NCBI GenBank assembly: GCA_041584015.1
Contig: JBFHES010000005.1
Coordinates: forward strand, 1 to 45,265
DNA: 45,265 nt
From: JBFHES01 sp041584015
GTDB lineage: Bacteria > Bacteroidota > Bacteroidia > Bacteroidales > M50B96
Direction: 5' to 3'
Shown: piece after piece, positions 18,125 to 24,483 of the stretch
How the letters are laid out: every line of letters starts with the position of its first letter
Position numbering within the stretch: position 1 is the first letter of the stretch
Translations under genes and position numbers: made by a program
Notes under the pieces: generated by a model
What the model was told of the DNA's origin: nothing
The model's input: only the letters and a program-made list of their open reading frames with translations
The model's database searches: none

Positions 18125-18631
18125 TTATTCAACAATAATTAATGGCTGATTTGCCTCAATGGTATCACCTTCATTAACTCTTATCTCTTTAATCACTCTG
18201 TCGGTTTTTACCTTGTATTCGCTTTCCATTTTCATGGCAGAAATAATTATTACAGTTGTTCCTTCAACTACTTCATCGCCTTCGTTAACAAGTATTTTAA
18301 CTACTTTACCTGGCATTGGTGAGAAAATGAAGTTTGCATCGTCAGAGTTTGATCCATTTTGTCTGGATTTTTGATATCTGGACTCAGCATCAATTACTTC
18401 AGCGGTAACAGAATTATAAAGCGTGTCAACCGTATATTGCTTATTTTTGGTTTCTACTATTTCAACGTTGTACGATTTATTCTTATAAATAATGGAGTAA
18501 ACACCTCGCTCAACCATTACAGCATCTAGTTCAAATTCTTTACCGTTTAGCAACAGCTTTACCTTATGACCTTCTTTTTCAAGCAACTCAACTTGTGAGA
18601 CTTTGTCGTTTAGGGCTATATCTAGTTTCAT
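18125..18631 (-). CDS. Biotin carboxyl carrier subunit
   Basis: 168 residues. The C-terminal biotinyl domain (about 98-168) has the motif SAMKMES with the biotinylated Lys134, preceded by SPMPGKVVKILVNEGDEV. The N-terminal 80 residues form a small beta-rich domain seen in carriers of propionyl-CoA carboxylases and oxaloacetate/methylmalonyl-CoA decarboxylases. A polar linker (about 82-98, Ser/Asn/Asp-rich) would let the arm swing between the carboxylase and transferase sites. It lies between the genes for those two subunits (15 and 17 bases), and the three would form one complex. Confidence 0.93.
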   Translation of the reverse strand: MKLDIALNDKVSQVELLEKEGHKVKLLLNGKEFELDAVMVERGVYSIIYKNKSYNVEIVETKNKQYTVDTLYNSVTAEVIDAESRYQKSRQNGSNSDDANFIFSPMPGKVVKILVNEGDEVVEGTTVIIISAMKMESEYKVKTDRVIKEIRVNEGDTIEANQPLIIVE

Positions 18632-18646
18632 AATAATTCAATTAAG

Positions 18647-20164
18647 TTAAAAACGCATTACACCTCTTCGCTTCCAGAAGTTTTTCCATTGATTACCTGC
18701 ACAAGGAATATCTCCATCATCATCAAGTGATACACCGCCTTCAATCATTGACTGGTGATGCAAGAATGTGGTTAGAATAACAATATCTTCAACATCTCCT
18801 TCCATGGCATCTCTTTGCATGAGAAAATCCATGTTGTCATCAATAAAGTGCGTGTTGTAGTTACCCGAAACAAACTGTTCTGCCTGCACAACTCTGTCGA
18901 GAAATGCCAGGTTGGTTTTTATTCCAGTGATTTTGTAGGCATATAATGCACGCTTTAGTCTGGCGATTGCTTCTTCGCGGGTTGTTCCCCAAACTATCAA
19001 TTTAGAAATCATCGGATCATAATAGATAGGAATCTCATATCCTTCGTAAACATAGCCGTCGTGTCGAACACCAAGCCCAAGAGGTTCAGAAATGTGTTCA
19101 ATCACACCTGGACTAGGCATAAAGTTATTTTCAGGATCTTCAGCATAAATACGGGCCTCTATTGCATGTCCTCTTTGTCTAAGGTCTTCTTGCTTAAAGC
19201 TAAGCGGATTTCCAGATGCAACATTTATTTGTTCTTTAACTAAATCAACTCCTACAACTCGTTCGGTTACCGGATGCTCTACCTGTAATCGCGTATTCAT
19301 TTCAAGAAAATAGAAATTGCCATGGTCGTCAGCTAAAAACTCAATGGTTCCAGCTCCAACATAGTTAACCGCTTTGGCAGCCATAACGGCTTGCTTTCCC
19401 ATTTCTTCGCGCATCTTAGGTGTTAATAATGGCGATGGAGTTTCTTCCATTACTTTTTGGTGACGACGCTGAACAGAGCATTCTCTTTCGAAGAGATGCA
19501 CGACATTACCATGCGAATCGCCCATTATCTGGAACTCAATGTGATGAGGTGAGGCAATGTACTTTTCAAAATATACAGCGTCATCACCAAAAGCGGTGCG
19601 CGCCTCTGATTTGGCTGCCCTAACGGCTGGGAGAAGCTCTTCTTGAGTTTGTACCATTCTCATTCCTTTTCCGCCACCGCCTGCAGAAGCTTTAACCATT
19701 ACCGGCAAGCCTATTTCAGCAACTACTTTTAAAATGTCAGCCTCTTCTTCAAGGTTTTCCTTATTGCCAGGAACTACGCTAACACCAGCATTTATCATCG
19801 TTTGACGTGCCGAAATTTTATCACCCATCACAGATATGGCATTTGAATCTGGCCCAATAAATATTAAACCTTCAGCTTTGCATCGGTCAGAAAATTCTGC
19901 ATTTTCCGACAAAAAACCATAGCCAGGATGAATAGCATCGGCACCGGATTCTTTTGCGGCATTAATTATTTTATCTATTACAAGGTAACTTTCAACGGAT
20001 GGGGCCGGACCAATAAAAAATGCTTCATCGGCATATCGTACATGGAGGGATTTCCTGTCTGCCTCAGAAAAGACAGCTACGGATTTAATGCCCATTTCGC
20101 GGCACGATCTCATCACTCTTACAGCAATTTCACCGCGATTTGCAATCAATACTTTTTTAATCAT
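18647..20164 (-). CDS. Acetyl/propionyl-CoA carboxylase, biotin carboxylase subunit
   Basis: 505 residues. The N-terminal biotin carboxylase domain starts KKVLIANRGEIAVRVMRS. The ATP-grasp domain has Lys158 and the Gly-rich loop GGGGKG (162-167), and the conserved EMNTRLQVEH (288-297). The C-terminal biotin-carboxylase domain continues to about 445. A 50-60-residue tail, longer than in E. coli AccC, is typical of acyl-CoA carboxylase alpha subunits. It carboxylates the biotin on the carrier subunit using ATP and bicarbonate. It is first in the minus-strand operon, with no transcription signal that I can name in the 179 bases upstream. Confidence 0.94.
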   Translation of the reverse strand: MIKKVLIANRGEIAVRVMRSCREMGIKSVAVFSEADRKSLHVRYADEAFFIGPAPSVESYLVIDKIINAAKESGADAIHPGYGFLSENAEFSDRCKAEGLIFIGPDSNAISVMGDKISARQTMINAGVSVVPGNKENLEEEADILKVVAEIGLPVMVKASAGGGGKGMRMVQTQEELLPAVRAAKSEARTAFGDDAVYFEKYIASPHHIEFQIMGDSHGNVVHLFERECSVQRRHQKVMEETPSPLLTPKMREEMGKQAVMAAKAVNYVGAGTIEFLADDHGNFYFLEMNTRLQVEHPVTERVVGVDLVKEQINVASGNPLSFKQEDLRQRGHAIEARIYAEDPENNFMPSPGVIEHISEPLGLGVRHDGYVYEGYEIPIYYDPMISKLIVWGTTREEAIARLKRALYAYKITGIKTNLAFLDRVVQAEQFVSGNYNTHFIDDNMDFLMQRDAMEGDVEDIVILTTFLHHQSMIEGGVSLDDDGDIPCAGNQWKNFWKRRGVMRF

Positions 20165-20289
20165 TCAAATAACTTTTTTATCTACAGTGAGTTAGATATT
20201 AAATTTATAAAAAAACATATGTAAATATATAAATAATTCGTTCAATCCATTATTTGACTAAATAGATGTTAATGGATGTATTACATGAG

Positions 20290-20323
20290 CTTGTGTTTAT
20301 ATTTGCTTAGACAGAAACACAAG
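20290..20323 (-). repeat. 9-bp inverted repeat downstream of kdsB
   Basis: CTTGTGTTT (20290-20298) and AAACACAAG (20315-20323), 16-base loop, beginning 20 bases after the kdsB stop. There is no U-tract, so it may be an RNA 3'-end stabiliser, a weak terminator, or chance. It also lies upstream of the carboxylase operon. Confidence 0.4.
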
Positions 20324-20343
20324 TTAAGGAAAAATGTTGAGAA

Positions 20344-21096
20344 TTATTTAAGATTCATTAATTGAATAATTTCTTCTAAATCTTCAGGCGTGTCAACCGC
20401 GTGTGTTGAATGATTTGTTAAGGCTACTTTAATCGTATGGCCATTTTCAATCCAACGAAGTTGTTCAAGACTTTCTGCTTCTTCTAAGGCAGATATAGGA
20501 AGTGCTACAAGCTGTTTCAGTACATTGGGCCGGAAAGCGTACATGCCAATGTGTCGATAGAAAGTGTGTGATGCTTGCCAGTTTTGAAGTTCCTTTCCTC
20601 GGATGAAAGGAATTATACTTCTACTAAAATAGATGGCATTAGAGTTTTTATCGATTACTACTTTAGGAATATTTGAATTGGCAAGTATGTCAGTTGATTG
20701 AATCTTGCTAATTAAGCTTGCAATTTCTGTTTCTCTGGAATCAAAGCAACTTAATAGTTCTTTTATTTGCTCCGGATGCACAAAGGGCTCATCTCCCTGG
20801 ATGTTTATAATTACATCAAAGTCAATTTTATGTAAGGCATGATATTTTGAATATGCTTCTGCACATCTGTCAGTTCCGCTTTTATGCAAATCAGAAGTTA
20901 ATATAACTTTACCGCCAAAAGAGCTTACTTCATTCACAATTCTTTGATCGTCAGTTGCAACAACAACATGATCTATGATTTTATTAACTTGCTCATAAAC
21001 TCTTTTAATCATCGACTTACCGCCAATATTGGCTAATGGTTTACCCGGGAACCTGGTAGATGCAAATCGAGCTGGAATAATTCCAATGTACTTCAT
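20344..21096 (-). CDS. kdsB: 3-deoxy-manno-octulosonate cytidylyltransferase (CMP-KDO synthetase)
   Basis: 250-residue cytoplasmic enzyme that activates KDO with CTP for lipopolysaccharide core synthesis. Signatures are IIPARFASTRFPGKPL at the N-terminus, VVVATDDQRI, the SGTDRCAEA segment, and VIINIQGDEPFVHPEQI carrying the metal-binding Asp. Near the end come EEAESLEQLRWIENGHTIKV and VDTPEDLE, typical of KdsB. Length equals the family norm. It is isolated from other LPS genes here. Upstream lies a 39-bp near-perfect inverted repeat that could form a leader hairpin or an operator. Confidence 0.96.
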   Translation of the reverse strand: MKYIGIIPARFASTRFPGKPLANIGGKSMIKRVYEQVNKIIDHVVVATDDQRIVNEVSSFGGKVILTSDLHKSGTDRCAEAYSKYHALHKIDFDVIINIQGDEPFVHPEQIKELLSCFDSRETEIASLISKIQSTDILANSNIPKVVIDKNSNAIYFSRSIIPFIRGKELQNWQASHTFYRHIGMYAFRPNVLKQLVALPISALEEAESLEQLRWIENGHTIKVALTNHSTHAVDTPEDLEEIIQLMNLK

Positions 21097-21131
21097 GAGG
21101 CAAATTTTATCAAATACTAACCTAATTGTTC

Positions 21132-21170
21132 TTTACATTGCTAAATGCAGGTCTGCATTTTCAATGTAAA
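21132..21170 (-). repeat. 39-bp near-perfect inverted repeat upstream of kdsB
   Basis: TTTACATTG (21132-21140) pairs with CAATGTAAA (21162-21170), and AAATGCAG (21143-21150) pairs with CTGCATTT (21153-21160). This gives 17 paired bases per arm, broken only by a CT/T internal bulge, with a 2-base centre. It lies 36-74 bases upstream of the kdsB ATG. No U-run follows it on either strand. Confidence 0.7.
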
Positions 21171-21237
21171 ACAAAGATTGTAATTATTAATGAAAGTAGG
21201 AGTGGTGTAGGATTAAAATCTTTAAGAGAAATATCAA

Positions 21238-21307
21238 AAGACCGGATTTAGAAAGGATGATTATGAAGCAAAATCAAAAGGAATGTATAAGAAAGGAATC
21301 CGGTCTT
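21238..21307. repeat. 11-bp perfect inverted repeat, widely spaced
   Basis: AAGACCGGATT (21238-21248) and AATCCGGTCTT (21297-21307) are exact reverse complements 48 bases apart. Just inside each arm is a purine-rich AGAAAGGA-like run in the same orientation. The arms are GC-rich against an AT-rich background. No gene is evident inside. Confidence 0.55.
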
Positions 21308-21355
21308 CTGATATGTAAGAACTATTTTTTAGTTTGCAACATTAGTGCCAATATT

Positions 21356-21556
21356 TTAAACTGCAAGTTTATATTTTAATATTCTGTTAATTACATCGTC
21401 GGCATTTTTAATACCTACAATGCCTCCGTGGCTATAGCGGAATTTTATATCTGTAAGTTTTTTATGTATTTTCTTAAGTTCGCTATTTTTTAAAATTTCA
21501 TCAAAACCATAAGTTGATGTCAAAATGTCTAGTATTTGATTTACTGTTCTTTCCAT
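21356..21556 (-). CDS. Small hypothetical protein (66 aa)
   Basis: 66 residues, MERTVNQILDILTSTYGF at the start, predicted mostly helical with a basic central segment (KKIHKKLTDIKFRYSHGG) and basic end (LKYKLAV). There is no signal sequence, membrane helix or recognised motif. Amino-acid composition is protein-like, the ATG follows AAAAATAAGGCT, and it does not shadow another gene. Its neighbours are kdsB downstream and the tRNA pair upstream, neither giving a functional hint. It could be a real small protein restricted to close relatives. Confidence 0.5.
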   Translation of the reverse strand: MERTVNQILDILTSTYGFDEILKNSELKKIHKKLTDIKFRYSHGGIVGIKNADDVINRILKYKLAV

Positions 21557-21895
21557 AGCCTTATTTTTAAATTTTCAACACTGAATAATATTACGAGCCC
21601 CTCCCCAAAAGGTTTACTTATTAAAGACGCAATTTAGATGAATATTGGTGTGTCGTGGTAATAAAATTTATGTTAAAAGTGAACAATTGACCAAGAGTTT
21701 TTAACAATTAGACATTTTGGAAGCGTTGGAATAGAGGTAGTTGTTGCTGTATCCAAGGTTAGGTTGGCACGCTGAAGATATTGATAGTAATGACGCAATA
21801 GCGACAAATTAAGAATTATTATAGATTAGTTCAATCTAGATCTTATTTGATGGGTAATAAATAATTGAATGACTTAGTGATGTGTATAAACAAAA
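21557..21895. other. Non-coding stretch between the small protein gene and the tRNAs
   Basis: About 340 AT-rich bases. I see no frame with protein-like composition and no convincing promoter box. It would hold the promoter of the 66-residue gene. Confidence 0.5.
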
Positions 21896-21916
21896 AAACC
21901 GGTTAAAAACCGGTTT
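21896..21916 (-). terminator. Intrinsic terminator of the tRNA operon
   Basis: Perfect 9-bp stem (21896-21904 and 21908-21916), core ACCGGTT, 3-base loop, followed on the minus strand by a run of Ts. It begins 5 bases beyond the tRNA-Gly 3' end. Confidence 0.9.
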
Positions 21917-21921
21917 CTTTG

Positions 21922-21994
21922 AGCGGGAGACGAGACTCGGACTCGCGACCCTCAGCTTGGAAGGCTGATGCTCTACCAACTGAGCTACTCCCGC
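21922..21994 (-). tRNA. tRNA-Gly (anticodon UCC)
   Basis: 73 bases. Acceptor stem GCGGGAG/CTCCCGC with discriminator U, D-loop AGCTCAGTTGGTAGAGC, anticodon stem-loop with loop CTTCCAA, and T-loop GAGTCCGAGTCTC. CCA is not encoded. It lies 14 bases downstream of tRNA-Tyr in one transcript. Confidence 0.96.
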
Positions 21995-22008
21995 TTGAAT
22001 TCTTGTAG

Positions 22009-22091
22009 TGGGGAGAGCAGGATTCGAACCTACGAAGGCATAAGCCAGCAGAGTTACAGTCTGCCCCAGTTGGCCACTTTGGTATCTCCCC
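22009..22091 (-). tRNA. tRNA-Tyr (anticodon GUA)
   Basis: 83 bases, with the long variable arm expected of class II tRNA-Tyr. Acceptor GGGGAGA/TCTCCCC with discriminator A, anticodon loop CTGTAAC, T-loop GGTTCGAATCC. First gene of the tRNA-Tyr/tRNA-Gly operon. Confidence 0.96.
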
Positions 22092-22121
22092 GTCAACATG
22101 TTTTAGAACTCAAATGCGGTG

Positions 22122-22153
22122 CAAAAATAGGCGGTCTGTTTGATATTTGCAAA
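22122..22153 (-). promoter_or_regulatory. Promoter of the tRNA-Tyr/tRNA-Gly operon
   Basis: On the minus strand TTTG (22150-22153), a 20-base spacer and TATTTTTG (22122-22129) match the Bacteroidota -33/-7 consensus. Transcription would start about 25 bases before tRNA-Tyr. Confidence 0.75.
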
Positions 22154-22254
22154 TAAAATGTGCGTTTTAGTTATTAACAATTGAACTTTTTTTCGAGATT
22201 TTTGGCGGTTTGAATTTTTTGAGGTTTTCAACTAGCTGATTACTAAAAAAATCA

Positions 22255-22262
22255 TATATTTG
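22255..22262 (+). promoter_or_regulatory. Putative -7 element for the GNAT gene
   Basis: TATATTTG fits TAnnTTTG and would give a leader of about 65-95 bases, depending on the start codon used. No good -33 box was seen. Confidence 0.4.
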
Positions 22263-22333
22263 TGTGCGTCGAGAAAAGAAGGGGAATTTCTTTCAAAAAA
22301 TGAGTTATTAACAATCCGGAAATACACTGCTTT

Positions 22334-22822
22334 GTGTATGCTTCGAGAAAATTGCTGTTTAGAATGACTGGGATCAATTTTAAAATATACAATGCCTTTA
22401 ACCCAATTCCTTCCTTTGATAAACAAATCCTCATAGAATTTATACATAATAGCTACAATAATCATTGCTCAAAATTAAGTATAGGCAGGTCGGTTGCATA
22501 TGCCATTAAAGATAGGTTTGCACTAAATAGCTCCTATAGTCATGGTGGAGTAATTATTTGTGCCTATGATAAAACTAATATTGTAGGGGCATTGGTAATT
22601 AATAAAACTGGACTTGAAGAATTCTACCCCGAAAATATAATCATGTTTATAGCAACTGAACAGAATTATAGATTGAAGGGAATTGCCAAAAAGATGATTG
22701 GTCTTGGACGTGAGTTTACAAATGGTGGGATTACCATTTATATACATCCTAATAATCCCAATTCTCAATTTCTTTCGAAAACTGGATTCAACAATCGAAT
22801 GGTTCAAATGGAACTTGCCTAG
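22334..22822 (+). CDS. GNAT-like N-acetyltransferase family protein
   Basis: 162 residues. The second half has GNAT features: strand VGALVINKTG, then IIMFIATEQNYRLKGIAKKMIGLG, where R-L-K-G-I-A fits the acetyl-CoA loop R/QxxGxG/A, and a late NPNSQFLSKTGFNN matching the motif-B region (N..A..FY..GF). The acceptor substrate is unknown. The start is uncertain: ATG at 22334, used here, or at 22364 (MTGINF), the latter leaving a more typical N-terminus. It is divergent from the tRNA operon and has no co-transcribed partner. The sequence is diverged, so the family call is moderate. Confidence 0.65.
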   Translation: MYASRKLLFRMTGINFKIYNAFNPIPSFDKQILIEFIHNSYNNHCSKLSIGRSVAYAIKDRFALNSSYSHGGVIICAYDKTNIVGALVINKTGLEEFYPENIIMFIATEQNYRLKGIAKKMIGLGREFTNGGITIYIHPNNPNSQFLSKTGFNNRMVQMELA

Positions 22823-23062
22823 TTAGCGATAACTTTAACTTTTCGGTGGACTTAGATTTTTACGGATCACTTAAAATTGTTGGTGGGTTTGAATTGAAAT
22901 ATCAAACGTAAATAATTCTGAGTATAAGAGCTGTTGATTAAGAATAAGTTCTAACATACAGCTCCAGGTCGCTTTGACGCTTCGCCCAGACCCGACTTTA
23001 TTTGTTCATCTAAATTATATTTTCAATGGAATTCACGTTTTCCGCTACGCTCCAATTTTTCG

Positions 23063-23095
23063 CTTGATCGCAAAAACGAAGCAAAAACGATCAAG
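23063..23095. repeat. Hairpin with internal direct repeat
   Basis: CTTGATCG (23063-23070) and CGATCAAG (23088-23095) form a perfect 8-bp stem. The 17-base loop, with its flanks, contains GCAAAAACGA twice in tandem. Confidence 0.6.
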
Positions 23096-23484
23096 GCTGC
23101 ACGCTCTTCACTCAAAAAACTACGGTGCTGACTTAAATTGTTTTAAACTCACTCATATCGTTCCTCAAAGAGCTCAAGCAGAAAACAATTTTTAACAGTT
23201 ATTTCACCTTGTTTTTTGGTTCATAGCCTGATGCCATTGCTGTGCAGCGATTCAGTACAAATATTTATATGAGCAAAGAGGCAGCTGATCTATAAATTTA
23301 TGAATCTAAATAAGCGCCGATTCTGCTCGCCGTGCAGGAAAGGATGTCCACGGATGGCGCGAAATGAAAGTTGCCGCTTCAGATGAATGTACTATCTTTT
23401 ATTATGTTTGGGTAGTTATTAATGAAGGTGCCTCAATAATTATTTGGGGCAAAGCTTTTATTTGGCATCTGTGGTGGGTTTTTG

Positions 23485-23513
23485 GTTCGTTTTGGGCGGC
23501 AGCCAAAATGAAC
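23485..23513. repeat. REP-like hairpin
   Basis: GTTC-G-TTTTGG (23485-23495) pairs with CCAAAA-T-GAAC (23503-23513) around the loop GCGGCAG, an 11-bp stem with one G/T wobble-type position. GC-rich loop on an A/T-rich stem, no T-run. Confidence 0.6.
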
Positions 23514-23677
23514 AGAACAATAGACAGTTATCGACTATCGCGAATAATCCTTAACCAATACAACTATTAAGATAGTACTGTTTGAATACTGTCTTAATTT
23601 CGAAAATTAGTTGATAGTCCACCTTCTTTTCAAAGTGATTCGTGATCCCTAGTTAGTTAATCTTTAGAGCATAAAAA

Positions 23678-23777
23678 AAGGGTAAGCTACTTACATCGCA
23701 CCGCTACAACCGCCTACCCTTGCTTCCTTCCAGACCTGGGGGAATTTGGCGGGAGCTGGTCGTATAAGACTTACCCC
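23678..23777 (-). ncRNA. ffs: Signal recognition particle RNA (4.5S, small bacterial type)
   Basis: On the minus strand the transcript contains CAGGTCTGGAAGGAAGCA, the conserved domain IV hairpin with GGAA tetraloop and the Ffh-binding internal loop, followed by AGGGTAGGCGG. Its ends pair, GGGGTAAG with CTTACCC, and seven Ts directly follow, so the terminal stem doubles as terminator. The RNA assembles with Ffh to target nascent membrane and secreted proteins to FtsY/SecYEG. Length about 100 bases fits the small SRP RNA. End positions are good to a few bases. Confidence 0.95.
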
Positions 23778-23781
23778 GCGA

Positions 23782-23811
23782 CAAAGGTAATACAATTATT
23801 TTTCCACCAAA
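23782..23811 (-). promoter_or_regulatory. Promoter of ffs
   Basis: On the minus strand TTTG (23808-23811), an 18-base spacer and TACCTTTG (23782-23789) match the Bacteroidota consensus. The box ends a few bases before the predicted 5' end of the SRP RNA. Confidence 0.8.
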
Positions 23812-23891
23812 TACTAATCTGCATTTTTCTAAAGATTCTTTTATCTATGATGTATAAAGGCCTAAGAGCAAGGTTTCATCAAAAAAAAATC

Positions 23892-23899
23892 TATTTTTG
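23892..23899 (+). promoter_or_regulatory. Putative -7 element of the DUF4199/glycosyltransferase operon
   Basis: TATTTTTG, a full TAnnTTTG match, ending 21 bases before the DUF4199 ATG. Confidence 0.55.
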
Positions 23900-23920
23900 T
23901 GTGTATAAATCAAGAAGATT

Positions 23921-24463
23921 ATGAAAGAAGAAAATACACAATTAAAGTCCGCAATGACAAGTGGTGCCCTAATGGGTTTAGTTCTAGTTCTTTTTACGGT
24001 TATTCTCTATGTAATTGGTGTGGCAACTATGCAAAAATACAATTGGATTTCCAATGTCATTTTTATAGGCGGTATCTTTATGGGGCAGAAGGTTTACCGC
24101 GATTCAATACTTAATGGAATCATAAGTTATGGTAAAGCACTTGGTACAGGAGTCCTTATTGCGCTATTCGCTGGTTTCTTAGTTGGATTGTTTTCGTTTA
24201 TACTTTATAAATATATTGATCCGGAGTTAATGGATAAGCAAATTGCGTTTCTTGAAGACTCATATATTGATGCAGGATTATCTGATGACCAGATTGCTGC
24301 GTCTATTCAAATGTCTAAGTGGTTTTTTACACCTATAGGATCAGCTTTAGGTTCATCATTTGGATTTGCTTTTTTTGGTTTTATCTTTTCATTAATTACC
24401 TCAATCTTTATTAAAAGGGAAGGTGATGGATTTGATGCTGCCATGAAAGATATTAAAGAATAA
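23921..24463 (+). CDS. DUF4199 domain-containing membrane protein
   Basis: 180 residues with about four membrane helices: about 14-36, 42-56, 73-96 and 137-163. Soluble loop 98-133 carries several acidic residues (PELMDKQIAFLEDSYIDAGLSDDQ). This pattern, SGALMGLVLVLFTVILY at the start and a central Y.K....G..., fits DUF4199, found almost only in Bacteroidota. It is followed 20 bases later by a GT2 glycosyltransferase. In my recollection this pairing is common in the phylum and suggests a shared role in lipid-linked sugar transfer, for example as an accessory or flippase-like partner. That role is inference. Confidence 0.85.
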   Translation: MKEENTQLKSAMTSGALMGLVLVLFTVILYVIGVATMQKYNWISNVIFIGGIFMGQKVYRDSILNGIISYGKALGTGVLIALFAGFLVGLFSFILYKYIDPELMDKQIAFLEDSYIDAGLSDDQIAASIQMSKWFFTPIGSALGSSFGFAFFGFIFSLITSIFIKREGDGFDAAMKDIKE

Positions 24464-24483
24464 TAATTGTATCAGCTGCTATT

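Larger units (their letters stand above)
22823..23672. other. Gene-poor region with hairpin/repeat-like remnants
   Basis: About 850 bases without a convincing gene. Base composition changes along it: a GC-richer block at about 22965-23110 and another at about 23310-23515 stand out from AT-rich surroundings. Both contain a strong hairpin. Short frames in both blocks read like degraded coding or repeat sequence. A dispersed intergenic repeat is the likeliest explanation, but a single window cannot prove it. Confidence 0.45.

Noticed and set aside
22334..22822. GNAT gene as a tRNA-acetylating toxin
   Set aside because: It lies beside tRNA genes, but no ribbon-helix-helix antitoxin frame is adjacent.
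22974..23195. Possible 73-residue plus-strand protein
   Set aside because: It spans the hairpin with tandem GCAAAAACGA and has repeat-like composition (Arg, His and Lys clusters), with no start context. It is better explained as repeat sequence.
23278..23390. Cys-rich small frame starting at about 23300
   Set aside because: 30 codons only, in the repeat-like block, and in a different frame from the more coding-like reading. No support as a gene.
23364..23570. Possible 68-residue plus-strand protein rich in Trp
   Set aside because: Its second half is encoded by the REP-like hairpin at 23485-23513, and its start lies inside a longer open stretch. Treated as a remnant, not a gene.
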